From positions 1-38,000 of the forward strand of contig NZ_JAQLEM010000023.1 of assembly GCF_028209885.1 (NCBI RefSeq): a stretch of 38,000 nucleotides of DNA. Direction: 5' to 3'. Numbering within the stretch: the stretch's first letter is position 1; each line of letters starts with the position of its first letter. A model generated the notes under the pieces. The model was not told where the DNA came from. It searched no databases and was given only the letters and a program-made list of their open reading frames with translations. Source of the DNA: Collinsella aerofaciens. GTDB taxonomy: Bacteria > Actinomycetota > Coriobacteriia > Coriobacteriales > Coriobacteriaceae. Below are positions 25,732 to 34,773 of this stretch, in pieces. Made by a program: the position numbers and the translations under genes.

Positions 25732-26632
25732 GAGCCTTCGCCCCCTTGCGGCCGATAAGGTGGATGATCAGGATGAAGATGAGGCTCATGCCCATCAGCA
25801 GCAGACCGAGCGCCCACAGAACATCGTCCTGGGCCGAGCCCTCGGCATAGACCGCCATAGACGTGGTGAGCGTGGTGGTGATGGTGGACGCCGGCGACAG
25901 CAGTGACGTCGGCATGGCCTCGATACCGCCGATAACCATGCGCACGGCAAGCGTTTCGCCAAAGGCGCGGGTCATACCAAGGATGACCGCGGTCATGAGC
26001 GACGGCATGGCGCTCTTGAGCACCACGTGCCAGATGGTCTGCCAGCGGGTATAGCCCAGCGCGAGCGAGCCCTGTCGGTAGCTGTCGGGCACGGCGCGCA
26101 GGCCATCGACCGAAAGCGTGGTCATGGTCGGCAGGATCATGACGGCCAGCACGATGGCGCCGGGCAAGATGCCCAGGCCCGTGCTCACGTGGAAAACGCT
26201 CTTCATAAGGCCGACGACAACGTGAAAGCCGATCAGGCCAAAGACGACCGAGGGAATGCCGGTCAAAAGCTCAATAAGCGGCTGAAAGACCTTGGAACCA
26301 AACTTAGGCTGGATCTCAACCGCAAAGATGGCAGAGCCGATAGCGATGGGCAGCGCGATAAGCGTGGAGAGCGCCATGACCGCAAACGAGGTGACGATCA
26401 GGGGCAAGGCGCCGGTGTAGGGCAGGCCGTTTTTGGCCGTGTTGGCCAGGTCCCACTTGGTGCCGGTGAAAAACTCGACGACCGAGACGCCGTCTTTGAC
26501 AAAAGCCGAGAGGCCCTTTTGGGCGACCATAAAGATGAGCGCGGCAACGACAAGCGTCACGAGCGCAACGCACGCGCCCGTGACGCCCAGGCCCACGTTC
26601 TCAAGGTCGCGCTTTGGCAGCTGTTTTGCCAT
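25724..26632 (-). CDS. pstC: Phosphate ABC transporter permease PstC
   Basis: 302 aa, six hydrophobic helices. The EAA-like loop is LRAVPDSYRQGSLALGYTRWQT. The preceding gene encodes the binding protein (24-bp gap). Standard pstSCAB order. Confidence 0.95.
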   Translation of the reverse strand: MAKQLPKRDLENVGLGVTGACVALVTLVVAALIFMVAQKGLSAFVKDGVSVVEFFTGTKWDLANTAKNGLPYTGALPLIVTSFAVMALSTLIALPIAIGSAIFAVEIQPKFGSKVFQPLIELLTGIPSVVFGLIGFHVVVGLMKSVFHVSTGLGILPGAIVLAVMILPTMTTLSVDGLRAVPDSYRQGSLALGYTRWQTIWHVVLKSAMPSLMTAVILGMTRAFGETLAVRMVIGGIEAMPTSLLSPASTITTTLTTSMAVYAEGSAQDDVLWALGLLLMGMSLIFILIIHLIGRKGAKARG

Positions 26633-26656
26633 TGCAAACCTTTCCGGGGCGATTAC

Positions 26657-27598
26657 TTATTTAGCGGAGACCTTGCCGCTGGCGTCCTTGACGACCTTCA
26701 TGGCAGAGACGGGGATGAAGCCCTGCTCCTCGACGAGCTTGCCCTGGACGTCGTCGGAGAGCATAAACTCCAGGAAGGCCTTGGTGGCCTCGTCGGCGTC
26801 CTTGGAGCAGTACATGTGCTCGGTCGCCCAGATCTTGAAGGAGTCGTCGGTGACGTTCTTGCTCTTGGGCTCGACGCCCTCGACCTTGATGGCGTTGAAC
26901 TTGGAGTCATCGAAGTGCGAGAAGTCGAGGTAGGAGATGGCGTTGTCGGTACTGCCCATCTGAGTCTGGACATCGCCGGACTTGTCGAGCTCGGCGTCGC
27001 CCTTAAAGTCGACGGCCTCGTCGCCAAAAACGGCGGCCTCGAAGGTGGCACGGGTGCCGGAGCCAGCCTTGCGGTTGAGAACGACGATCTTGGCGTCGTC
27101 GCCGCCGACCTCCTTCCAGTTGGTAATCTGACCGGAGAAGATACCCTTGAGCTGCTCGAGGGACAGGTCGTCGACCTTGACGTTCTTGGAGACGACGGGG
27201 CCCATGCCCACGACGGCGACCTCGTGGTCGACGAGGTTCTTGACTTGATCGGCCTCAAGCTTGGTCTCGGCGAAGACGTCGGAGTTGCCGATGGTGACGG
27301 TGCCGGCGGCGACAGCGGTCAGGCCCTTGCCCGAACCGTTACCCGAGCCGGAAACGGAGACGTCCGGGTTGGCATCCATGAACTTCTCGGCAGCAGCCTC
27401 GACGAGAGCCTGGAACGAGGAGGCACCGTCGTAGGTCACCTCGCCGGAGACGGACTCGGCAGTAGCAGCGGCGCTACCCTTGTCGGCGGCGTCGGATGCG
27501 CCGGAGCCGCCGCAACCAACGAGACCGAGACCGACGATGCTGGCAAAACCACCAGCGAGGCCGAGGAACTGACGACGAGAATAAGCCTGATCGAGCAT
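26657..27598 (-). CDS. pstS: Phosphate-binding lipoprotein PstS
   Basis: 313-aa extracytoplasmic receptor that delivers phosphate to PstCA. The start at 27598 follows aaaggaag. The signal peptide has a twin-arginine motif (SRRQFLG, residues 7-13) and a lipobox ending at C29 (LGLVGC), so it looks like a Tat-exported lipoprotein. The mature domain contains VSGSGNGSGKGLTAVAAG (phosphate-binding loop) and NRKAGSGTRATFE, the second loop typical of PstS. Phosphate starvation control is expected; a possible box lies upstream. First gene of pstSCAB. Confidence 0.95.
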   Translation of the reverse strand: MLDQAYSRRQFLGLAGGFASIVGLGLVGCGGSGASDAADKGSAAATAESVSGEVTYDGASSFQALVEAAAEKFMDANPDVSVSGSGNGSGKGLTAVAAGTVTIGNSDVFAETKLEADQVKNLVDHEVAVVGMGPVVSKNVKVDDLSLEQLKGIFSGQITNWKEVGGDDAKIVVLNRKAGSGTRATFEAAVFGDEAVDFKGDAELDKSGDVQTQMGSTDNAISYLDFSHFDDSKFNAIKVEGVEPKSKNVTDDSFKIWATEHMYCSKDADEATKAFLEFMLSDDVQGKLVEEQGFIPVSAMKVVKDASGKVSAK

Positions 27599-27744
27599 GA
27601 TCTTCCTTTCGTACATGCGACTCGCGGGCACCCTGCCCGCTTTGCTGTTTGGAAAGATACGGCCTCGATCGGGCAGTGCCCGCGCCAACTGCGGTTTTTT
27701 ACGGGCATCTGATAGACCCTTACCGCAAGCGCAGCACGGCCTTT

Positions 27745-27761
27745 ACAAACGAATAACAAAC
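27745..27761 (-). promoter_or_regulatory. Candidate PHO-type direct repeat upstream of pstS
   Basis: On the minus strand GTTTGT-TATTC-GTTTGT gives two hexamers with an 11-bp period, the spacing of PhoB/PhoP boxes, in the AT-rich part of the pstS upstream region. A -10 was not identified with confidence. Confidence 0.35.
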
Positions 27762-27803
27762 CCGGCATTTAACGTGGCGCGCCTTTTACACCAATAAAAA
27801 CGA

Positions 27804-27870
27804 AGTTGCGGTGAAATAGTTCCTGTCTGGCCATCAAAAGGCCCATTCTAGGAACTATTCCACCGCAACT
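27804..27870. repeat. 67-bp palindrome AGTTGCGGTGAAATA..., copy 1
   Basis: agttgcggtgaaatagttcc pairs with ggaactattccaccgcaact. The outer 15 bases of each arm are shared with copies at 31077 and 34774, while the inner stem differs. It sits between the dipeptidase 3' end and pstS. Confidence 0.85.
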
Positions 27871-27892
27871 TAGATTGGAAAACCGCGTAACC

Positions 27893-29329
27893 TTAAAGTT
27901 CCAGTTCGTTTAGACGAAGGATTGCCACGATATAGATCTTGAGCGCCTGCTTAAGCTGCTCTTCGTTGGCGCACTCGTTGGGGCCGTGCATCTGGCCGCC
28001 CCATGCGGGCAGCTCCAGGCCGGTCTCCTCGGGGCCAAACGATACGGCGCGGGCAAAGTTGCGCGCATACGTGCCGCCGCCCATGGCAAAGGGCTCGGCA
28101 TGCTTGCCCGTAAACTCGTTATAGGTATCGATAAGCGCCTTCACGGCCGGATCGTCGGCAGAGACCGAGAACGGCACCTTAGCGCGACCCAGCTGGCACG
28201 TCACGCCAAAACGGCCCACGAGCGGGTCGAGCTGCTCGCGGATGGTATCGGCACTGGTGCTATCGGGGAAGCGGACGTCGATGACCTGCTCAATATGGCC
28301 ATCCGCCACGCGGATGACGCCAGCGTTGCAGGTAAGCGGGCCAAACGCCGGACTCGTCGCATCGATACCCAGGCCGCGGCCATAGGCATCCGCATGCACA
28401 AAGGCCAGGAACTTGACGAACTCGTGCTCGGCAGGCGTCAGCAGGCGCTCGTCGCGTGCACCAAACGCGTCCTCGGCCTCGCGCAGATACGCCACGATCA
28501 GGCCGACGGCGTTAATCGTTCCCTCGGGCATCGAGGCATGACCGCCAATGCCATGGGCAAAAATCTGCGCGTGCCCGTTATCGAGCGCCGTGATCTCCAG
28601 GCGGTCGGCGTTCTCAACGGGCGCCGGCAGCTCATCGGCGGCAATCGCGAGCTCGCAGATGGACTGCGACGGAATGGCGTTGCTCGCCTCGGCACCGCTC
28701 CAGGACACAATGCGCCCGCCGTCGATCTTGGGGCTCACAAACGTCGCCCCAAACTGGCCCTTCTCAGCATTGCAGACCGGGAACTCGGCATCGGGCGTAA
28801 ACAAAAAGTCGGGGTCTGCGTGGTCCTCCAGATAATGGTGAACGTCGGACATGCCCACTTCCTCATCGCAGCCCAGCAGCGCGCGAAAGGTATAGCGCGT
28901 CACAATGCCGTGCTTGAGCAGGTAGGCACCGGCGTAGAGCGACAACACCGCCGGACCCTTGTCATCAATCACGCCACGGCCGAGCAGCCATCCCTCGCGA
29001 CGCTCCATCGCAAACGGGTCGGTGTTCCAGCCGGGGCCGGCGGGCACCACGTCCACGTGGCAGATGGTCGCGAGCTGCTTGTCGCCGCGACCCGGGATAT
29101 CGGCAATGCCCACATAGCCCTCGTCGTCGCTCGTCTGGTAGCCGAGCTTTTGCGCAATGCCGAGCGCGCAATCGAGCGCATCACGGACCGGACGGCCAAA
29201 CGGCGCACCGGGCTCCGCATCGGCAGCAACGGCCACGGACGGATAGCTCACCAGCTGCTCGATATCGGCGACGACATCCTCCCAGACCTCGTCGACATAC
29301 TCGGCAACGCTCTGCTCCACCTGATTCAT
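27893..29329 (-). CDS. Sapep/PepV-like M20 dipeptidase
   Basis: 478-aa cytosolic metal-dependent dipeptidase. ICHVDVVPAGPGW carries the first metal His, GRGVIDDKGPAV the bridging Asp, CDEEVGMSD the general base and metal Glu, and GGTYARNF the late PepV/Sapep-type motif. The central lid domain is large, as in PepV. The ATG at 29329 is preceded by a perfect aaggaggt; a longer frame upstream is discarded. It is 54 bp after the HAD gene, probably in one transcript. Role: hydrolysis of peptides for amino-acid supply. Confidence 0.9.
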   Translation of the reverse strand: MNQVEQSVAEYVDEVWEDVVADIEQLVSYPSVAVAADAEPGAPFGRPVRDALDCALGIAQKLGYQTSDDEGYVGIADIPGRGDKQLATICHVDVVPAGPGWNTDPFAMERREGWLLGRGVIDDKGPAVLSLYAGAYLLKHGIVTRYTFRALLGCDEEVGMSDVHHYLEDHADPDFLFTPDAEFPVCNAEKGQFGATFVSPKIDGGRIVSWSGAEASNAIPSQSICELAIAADELPAPVENADRLEITALDNGHAQIFAHGIGGHASMPEGTINAVGLIVAYLREAEDAFGARDERLLTPAEHEFVKFLAFVHADAYGRGLGIDATSPAFGPLTCNAGVIRVADGHIEQVIDVRFPDSTSADTIREQLDPLVGRFGVTCQLGRAKVPFSVSADDPAVKALIDTYNEFTGKHAEPFAMGGGTYARNFARAVSFGPEETGLELPAWGGQMHGPNECANEEQLKQALKIYIVAILRLNELEL

Positions 29330-29383
29330 GGACGACCTCCTTAGCAATGAGCGACGAGCACGCCCGCCCCTCACATCACGTCA

Positions 29384-30046
29384 TTAGATAGCGAAAAGTT
29401 TAGCAAGCTCGGCCACCGAGTGCACCACCGCATCGGCACCCGCCGCCTCGTGCTCGCCCGGCGCGGCCGCGCCCGAATAGATGCCAATGCACGGCACGCC
29501 CATAGCGTGCGCGCCCTCCACATCGTTAAAGCGATCGCCAATCATCACGGCATCGTCGGCCGTCGCACCGAGCGCCGCCAGGGCATCGCGGACCGAATCC
29601 GCCTTGGTCTCGCGCCCCTGCGGCGGATTCATGCCAACCACGACTTCGAACTGGCAAAGCCCCAGTTCATGCACCATATCGATGCACTTCGCCTCCATGC
29701 GCGACGTCGCCACGGCCATACGCTTGCCCTGGGCGGTCAACCCATCCAGCAGCTCGAGGATCCCATCGAACACGGGGTACTCCTCCGGTCCCAGCTCATC
29801 AAAAAAGGCGCGGTACTCGTCGGCCACCACAAGCGACTCCTCGCGGGAAAAGCCGTAAAAGTCGTGAAAGCTTTTCCACAGGGGCGGCCCGATCATGCGA
29901 CGTAGGTCGCCCATCTGCGCCTCCGAAAACCCGCGCGCAGCCAGCGTCTTGCGCGTCGAGGTCATCACCGCCCGGCCCGTATCTGCCACCGTGCCATCGA
30001 AATCGAACAGCACGACCGGCCGTTTGCCTATCTCCAACGCCCCCAT
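29384..30046 (-). CDS. HAD-IA hydrolase, phosphoglycolate phosphatase-like
   Basis: 220 aa. LFDFDGTVADTG (nucleophile and acid/base aspartates), VATSRMEAKC (motif II), GRETKADSVRDAL (motif III Lys) and MIGDRFNDVEGAHAMG (motif IV). The C1 helical cap follows motif I, as in Gph/PgmB. The start at ATG 30046 is favoured since ggaagagg lies 7-8 bp upstream; ATG 30052 is two codons earlier and too close to that RBS. Substrate unknown. Divergent from degV. Confidence 0.88.
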   Translation of the reverse strand: MGALEIGKRPVVLFDFDGTVADTGRAVMTSTRKTLAARGFSEAQMGDLRRMIGPPLWKSFHDFYGFSREESLVVADEYRAFFDELGPEEYPVFDGILELLDGLTAQGKRMAVATSRMEAKCIDMVHELGLCQFEVVVGMNPPQGRETKADSVRDALAALGATADDAVMIGDRFNDVEGAHAMGVPCIGIYSGAAAPGEHEAAGADAVVHSVAELAKLFAI

Positions 30047-30095
30047 CGGCATTCCTCTTCCCCAGTTGACGATTTCCACACCGACACTTCAAACT

Positions 30096-30146
30096 GTTGA
30101 CTATTCAACAATTGAACCTAGTAATGTGGAACGACTCTACTATACT
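30096..30146 (+). promoter_or_regulatory. Palindrome-rich promoter region of degV
   Basis: gttga-ctat-tcaac (30096-30109) and ttcaa-caa-ttgaa (30104-30116) overlap, followed by a good -10, tatact, at 30141-30146. No consensus -35 is correctly spaced, so an activator or repressor at the palindromes is possible. Confidence 0.35.
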
Positions 30147-30202
30147 TGTCGCACTTTGCTCTCAGAAGGCGGCGCACAAGCGCCCCAACGAAAGGTGCAA
30201 TT

Positions 30203-31063
30203 ATGTCTTTTGCCATCATAACCGACTCCACGTCGGACATCTCCCCCGTCCGCGCCCAAGAGCTCGGCATTTACGTGATTCCGCTGCATGTGATTATCGA
30301 GGGCGAGGACCTGCTCGACCAGGTGCAGATTACCGCCCAGGAGTACGTCGCGCGCATGGCCGGCTCCGAGCAGCTGCCGCACACCTCGCAGCCGAGCGCC
30401 GGCGAGTTCAAGGCGCTGTTTGACCGCGTGCGCGCCGATGGCCACGACAGCGCGATCTTTATCTCGCTGTGCAGCGAGTGGTCCGCCTGCTATTCCAATG
30501 CATGCCTGGTCGCCGAGACCCACGAGCTCGACGTGCGCTGCATCGATTCGCGCACCGGCTCGGGTGCCGAGGGCCTGCTGGTGGAGTACGCGCTCGCCAT
30601 GCGCGAGGACGGCCGCAGCCTGGACGAGACCGAGGCACAGATCTGCGCGACCCTGCCCGACGCGCACCTGCTGCTGATTCCCCGCACGCTCGAGAACCTC
30701 GTTAAGAACGGCCGCGCGCCCAAGCTCGCCGGCCAGCTCACGCAGATGCTCAATATTCGCCTGGCCGTTTCGCCGGAGTGGCAGTCGGGCGAGATCAAGG
30801 CCATCAAGAAGGGCCGCGGCGCCAAGCGCATCGTCGCCAACACCATGGCAGACTGCCTCGCGTTTTTGGCCGAGCATCCGGGCTCCAGCGTGCGCGTGCT
30901 CACGACCGGTACCGCCGAGGAGCAGGAGCTTGTCGACGAGGCACTCGCAGGCCAGGACTACGTAGACGCCGGCACCGGCCCCATCGGCTGCACCATCGCC
31001 ACCCATGTAGGCGTCGACGCCATCGCCATCAGCTACTGCCCCCGCTACCAGCCAACTCGCTAG
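30203..31063 (+). CDS. DegV family fatty-acid-binding protein
   Basis: 286 aa. IITDSTSDI at the N-terminus, the HTSQPSAGEF loop and IDSRTGSGAEG are DegV signatures; the TSQPS serine-containing loop contacts the fatty-acid carboxylate in this family. Members (FakB-type) present fatty acids to a kinase for phospholipid synthesis, but no fakA is in the window. The ATG at 30203 has aacgaaagg upstream. Followed by a palindromic repeat and a strong hairpin. Confidence 0.92.
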   Translation: MSFAIITDSTSDISPVRAQELGIYVIPLHVIIEGEDLLDQVQITAQEYVARMAGSEQLPHTSQPSAGEFKALFDRVRADGHDSAIFISLCSEWSACYSNACLVAETHELDVRCIDSRTGSGAEGLLVEYALAMREDGRSLDETEAQICATLPDAHLLLIPRTLENLVKNGRAPKLAGQLTQMLNIRLAVSPEWQSGEIKAIKKGRGAKRIVANTMADCLAFLAEHPGSSVRVLTTGTAEEQELVDEALAGQDYVDAGTGPIGCTIATHVGVDAIAISYCPRYQPTR

Positions 31064-31076
31064 GGACGCCCACATC

Positions 31077-31144
31077 AGTTATGGTGAAATGGGGACTGTT
31101 TTTGGCTTATTAGCCGCCAATCAATCCCTATTCCACCGCAACTT
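31077..31144. repeat. 67-bp palindrome family, copy 2
   Basis: agttatggtgaaatggggac ... tattccaccgcaactt. The right arm equals the other copies; the left arm has three changes. It lies 13 bp after degV. Confidence 0.8.
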
Positions 31145-31159
31145 AGAAGCAGTTCATTT

Positions 31160-31218
31160 GGGACGGGGCTAAAAAGACTGGTATCAAACGTTTCAGACCA
31201 GTCTTTTAGCCCCGTCCC
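31160..31218. terminator. Strong hairpin of the GGGACGGGGCT family
   Basis: gggacggggctaaaaagact pairs almost perfectly with agtcttttagccccgtccc, and T/A runs flank both sides, so it can terminate degV and the leftward remnant alike. Half copies are in the 1878-2193 spacer. Confidence 0.75.
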
Positions 31219-31230
31219 ATTTTACCTACC

Positions 31231-31365
31231 CTACATCAGCCCGCTCAGGGCGATGTCGACGGCTTCGTTGAGGTCGTCGGTGATGTGGACAAGGTCTGGA
31301 TCGAGTGGGCTGATCATGCCGGCATCCATCACCGGGCCGTTGAGCCAGTCGAACAGGCCCCTCGC
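31231..31365 (-). pseudogene. Detached 3' end of a LOG-family gene
   Basis: Encodes GLFDWLNGPVMDAGMISPLD and the rest of the last 42 residues of the intact LOG protein at 35578, without any amino-acid change, ending at the same stop. 15 of the 130 aligned bases (31231-31360) differ, all silent. To the right, homology stops in the codon before GLFDW and the frame runs on for ~37 unrelated residues with no credible start. It is the left boundary of the 4.2-kb island and not a functional gene. Confidence 0.9.
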
Positions 31366-31374
31366 GGTACCCAC

Positions 31375-31400
31375 TGGACAAAAAATGGCAAATATGAGTA
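31375..31400 (-). repeat. 26-bp tactcatatttg repeat, copy A
   Basis: Its reverse complement tactcatatttgccattttt onward matches 31566-31591 at 22 of 26 positions. One frame of it reads AVLIFAIF. Confidence 0.65.
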
Positions 31401-31565
31401 CCGCCACCAAATTAGTAGCAGCAAAATCTCGCCGGAATTGATCATTTCGATCATTCCACGTCTTGCCAAGGCTCAAAATTCCGTGTTTAGTGGGTTAGAT
31501 ATATAGAATAATGTGGAATTGGTATTCTATTCTTACCAAATGTTATGAGACTACATTAACAACAG

Positions 31566-31591
31566 TACTCATATTTGACGTTATTTGACCA
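31566..31591 (+). repeat. 26-bp tactcatatttg repeat, copy B
   Basis: tactcatatttgacgttatt onward; inverted relative to copy A. The corresponding frame reads TVLIFDVI then stop, similar to the copy A peptide. Confidence 0.65.
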
Positions 31592-31777
31592 CGGAGTCAT
31601 TCGAGGACCCCTCCCCACGCCGCCAACACGCCCCATAGCCGCCAAAACACCTTTAACAACAGCCGCCGCACGTTTTGGCACCGGCTAATTGCCACTCACG
31701 GATCGGTACCCCACTATTACCGAACCAAAATCGAAGTCGCATATCTCATAAAGCTGAAATGACGTACCCTCATCCCA

Positions 31778-34732
31778 ATGAACGCTGACAAGAATGGCAT
31801 TCAAATGAGCAACGCCGTGCATCAATACGCCCTTTTCGGGAACGCCTTATTCAAACTCAATAAAACGGTTGTCCACGCTTCAGATCCGCGTAAGCAGATC
31901 GTAATCTGTAGCAACGGTCCAGACATCCGTTACGCAACACTCGAAGAATGGGACAAAGCCGGCAAATCTTTCGGCGAACGTGCACAGACCGAGGGCATCG
32001 TTACCAGCGCGAGCCCAGCGCGCGACAAACTCGAGCTCTTTCGCAATCTTTTTACCGGCCGCAAAGCTGTGCACGCTCACGGGTATCGCAGAAAAGACGG
32101 GGGCATCGGCTATACACCCGCCTGCGCAAATGAGTGGAAGCCAGGCATTTGCCCCAAAGCAAACCATCACAGAATTAAATGCGCTGAATGTCGCAGCCGC
32201 ACATTCCTTGAGCTGAACGATGCCGCCATTATCGCCCATTTCAAAGGCAGCGACGACAGGCTCCGGGACGTCATAGGTCAATATGTTCTCGACAAAGACT
32301 GCAACACAAATGTCCTTGTCATTGATTTTGACAAAGCCGATTGGAAAGAAGCGACAAACGCTATCAGGCTTGTCGTAAAAAACTATGGAATTAACGCTGC
32401 GGTCGAGCGATCAAGGTCAGGCAACGGCGCGCATATCTGGTTTTTCTTCCTAGAACCTATAAACGCAAAGACAGCACGAGATTTCGGTAGCTGCCTTATC
32501 GCCGAAGCAGCGGCACTCAACAAGACAATCACCTTCGAAGCCTTTGACCGAATGATACCCGCGCAGTCCACCATTCCTGAAGGCGGCTTTGGAAATCTCA
32601 TTGCGCTGCCCTTTCAGGGAAAAGCGCAGCGGGAAGGAAACAGCGTATTTGTTGACGAACGATTCGAGCCCTTTCCCGACCAATGGCTTTACCTTTCGCA
32701 AATCCAACTAATCTCGCGTGCGACGGTGGATCGTCTGATCGAGGACACCAAAAACAAACCGCTTGGAATAGCAACAGCTGCAGCGACAAACAAAACCAGG
32801 CGCAATGTCCAAAAGCCTCGAAAGCGGCTCCCGCTCACGCCACGAGACTTCCCCTCGAACCTGCTCGTCACACAAGCCGATATGCTCTACATCCCCGAAA
32901 AGTCTCTGAGCCCGGCAGCTCAAATGGAAATCCGCAGGCTTGCGACATTTGCCAACCCGGAGTTCTTCCGTGCGCAATCTATGCATCAATCAGTATTCGG
33001 CAAACCGCGACTCATAGACCTCAGCGAACTTAGAGATGGCCGCGTCGCGATTCCCAGAGGCTGCAAAGCCCAACTTGAGCAGCTGATTCAAGAAGCCCAC
33101 GTTACTGCCCATTATTCAGACGAACGTAGCACAGGCAATCCAATTGAGATGGCATTCAAAGGGACCCTTCATCCCGAACAGCAAATTGCCGCCGACCAGA
33201 TGCTTGAATACGAAGACGGAATCATGTCTGCGCCAACGGGCTTCGGTAAAACCGTCATCGGAGCTTATCTTATTGCCGCCGTTGGTCTTCCGGCGCTCGT
33301 CATTGTTCCAAAGACCGCGCTCATAGCCCAATGGAAATCGCAGCTCGAACGATTTCTCGACATTACGGACACCAGAGAGCCGGTCCGAACGCCAAAAGGA
33401 CGAATCAGCAAAAAGCAACCTCCCCTTATTGGACAAATCGGAGGGGGCAAAACCGCCGTCAGCGGCCTTATCGACGTCGCTTCCTTTCAGTCGCTATCTG
33501 GCAAAGACTCCCAAACCGGGGAGCCGATAGTTAAGAACCTTGTTCGTAATTACGGCCTCATTATCTGCGACGAATGCCACCATGCTGCCGCGCCACAGCT
33601 CGAGCTCGTCCTCAAGTCCGCTCCAGCCAAATATATATATGGCCTCTCCGCGACACCCGAGCGCTCCGACGGACTCACGCGGGCGCTCTCGATGCTCTGC
33701 GGCCCGCTTCGCTATGTCATTGATCCAAAAACGCAGGCAATTCAGCAGGGCATCCAGCGCATCGTTCGACCGAGATTTACCGGCATTCGGCTATCCGCCT
33801 ACGAGCCGGATGCAAGCTTCAATCAGATTCTCGATATGCTGTGTGCACATGCGGCAAGAAACGAATTGATTGTCGATGACGCCCTCGAAGCAGCGTCAAA
33901 CGGTCGGCATCCGCTCATACTATCCAAAAGGAAAAAGCATGCTGAGGAACTGTTCAGGCTGCTTAATGATCGCAGACACGAACCCATACTCTTAACCGGA
34001 GAAATCGGTGCCAAAGAAAGAAAAACGATACTGAACAGTCTTCCCGGCCTTGAGCATGAACATCGAATCATCGTCGCCACCGAAAGCCTTCTGAGCGAGG
34101 GCTTCGATCTGTCCTACCTTGACACCCTATTCATTGCCACGCCGATATCTTGGGACGGCAGTGTAACGCAGCAGGCGGGCAGACTGCACAGAAGCCACGA
34201 GGGCAAGCAACAGATTGAGATATTCGACTACATTGACCTGTCGATACCCATGCTCGCTCGCATGTACCAGAAGAGACTCAAGACGTACGCCAAGCTGGGC
34301 TACGAAATTTATTCAGCAGAGGACAGTGAGCAACCCGATTACAACATTCTCATAGAGCCAGCAAACGCTATTGAGGCATTAATTAAAGACATCACCGGTG
34401 CCACAAAGAGCGCCTTCATTGCCGCATCCTACGCATCCGCCGCATGCCTCGCGAAACTCACCGCCACACTCGCAGGCGCAGCCGCCCGTGGGATTACCCT
34501 TGAGATTTATGTTGCCTCAACTCCGCGCGATGACGCGAAAGCGATTTTTGCCGAGATGAACGTCGACTATTCCGTCAAGGCCAAAGGGCGGCTGTGCGCG
34601 GCCGTGATTGACGAGGAAACTGTCTGGTACGGGACTATCCCGCTGCTGGCATTCCCCAAGAAAGAAGACCGCAGCATCCGTTTCAAAAGCAACGAAGTCG
34701 CCGCTGAGTTTTTGAGCGAAATCCAGCAATGA
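31778..34732 (+). CDS. TOTE-like AEP primase - SF2 helicase - degenerate PLD fusion protein
   Basis: 984 aa, probably a nucleic-acid-directed conflict or defence enzyme. Domains in order: Zn-binding segment with C116, C125, C135, C138; archaeo-eukaryotic primase domain (~145-310) with NVLVIDFDK (D183, D185) and RSRSGNGAHIW (H219), then NLIALPFQG; a basic linker; SF2 helicase with APTGFGKT (485-492), DECH (598-601), SAT (624-626) and QQAGRLHR (798-805); and a C-terminal PLD-like domain (~862-984). The PLD site that should read HxKxxxxD reads R938-x-C940-xxxx-D945, so it is likely non-catalytic. This order is what Pfam labels TOTE conflict-system primase-helicases. Base composition is AT-richer than the core genes. 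It is bounded by repeats and the duplicated LOG end, and followed by a toxin-antitoxin pair. The start has no clear RBS; ATG 31805 is an alternative. Confidence 0.85.
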   Translation: MNADKNGIQMSNAVHQYALFGNALFKLNKTVVHASDPRKQIVICSNGPDIRYATLEEWDKAGKSFGERAQTEGIVTSASPARDKLELFRNLFTGRKAVHAHGYRRKDGGIGYTPACANEWKPGICPKANHHRIKCAECRSRTFLELNDAAIIAHFKGSDDRLRDVIGQYVLDKDCNTNVLVIDFDKADWKEATNAIRLVVKNYGINAAVERSRSGNGAHIWFFFLEPINAKTARDFGSCLIAEAAALNKTITFEAFDRMIPAQSTIPEGGFGNLIALPFQGKAQREGNSVFVDERFEPFPDQWLYLSQIQLISRATVDRLIEDTKNKPLGIATAAATNKTRRNVQKPRKRLPLTPRDFPSNLLVTQADMLYIPEKSLSPAAQMEIRRLATFANPEFFRAQSMHQSVFGKPRLIDLSELRDGRVAIPRGCKAQLEQLIQEAHVTAHYSDERSTGNPIEMAFKGTLHPEQQIAADQMLEYEDGIMSAPTGFGKTVIGAYLIAAVGLPALVIVPKTALIAQWKSQLERFLDITDTREPVRTPKGRISKKQPPLIGQIGGGKTAVSGLIDVASFQSLSGKDSQTGEPIVKNLVRNYGLIICDECHHAAAPQLELVLKSAPAKYIYGLSATPERSDGLTRALSMLCGPLRYVIDPKTQAIQQGIQRIVRPRFTGIRLSAYEPDASFNQILDMLCAHAARNELIVDDALEAASNGRHPLILSKRKKHAEELFRLLNDRRHEPILLTGEIGAKERKTILNSLPGLEHEHRIIVATESLLSEGFDLSYLDTLFIATPISWDGSVTQQAGRLHRSHEGKQQIEIFDYIDLSIPMLARMYQKRLKTYAKLGYEIYSAEDSEQPDYNILIEPANAIEALIKDITGATKSAFIAASYASAACLAKLTATLAGAAARGITLEIYVASTPRDDAKAIFAEMNVDYSVKAKGRLCAAVIDEETVWYGTIPLLAFPKKEDRSIRFKSNEVAAEFLSEIQQ

Positions 34733-34773
34733 GGAGAACCGGGGGCCGCAGCAGCGAACGGGGCACGCCTATC

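Larger units (their letters stand above)
31361..31777. other. AT-rich left flank of the island, no gene
   Basis: It contains an inverted pair of 26-bp repeats (31375-31400 and 31566-31591). Composition is clearly more AT-rich than the rest of the window in its first half. No RNA gene, integrase fragment or RBS-supported frame is seen. The sequence before the large gene's ATG has no clear Shine-Dalgarno. Confidence 0.6.

Noticed and set aside
27986..29344. 452-codon frame on the plus strand
   Set aside because: Shadow of the dipeptidase gene; no recognisable protein features.
31253..31506. Plus-strand small ORFs over the LOG remnant
   Set aside because: They are antisense to the duplicated LOG end, and one similar to them appears at the intact copy only because the sequence is duplicated.
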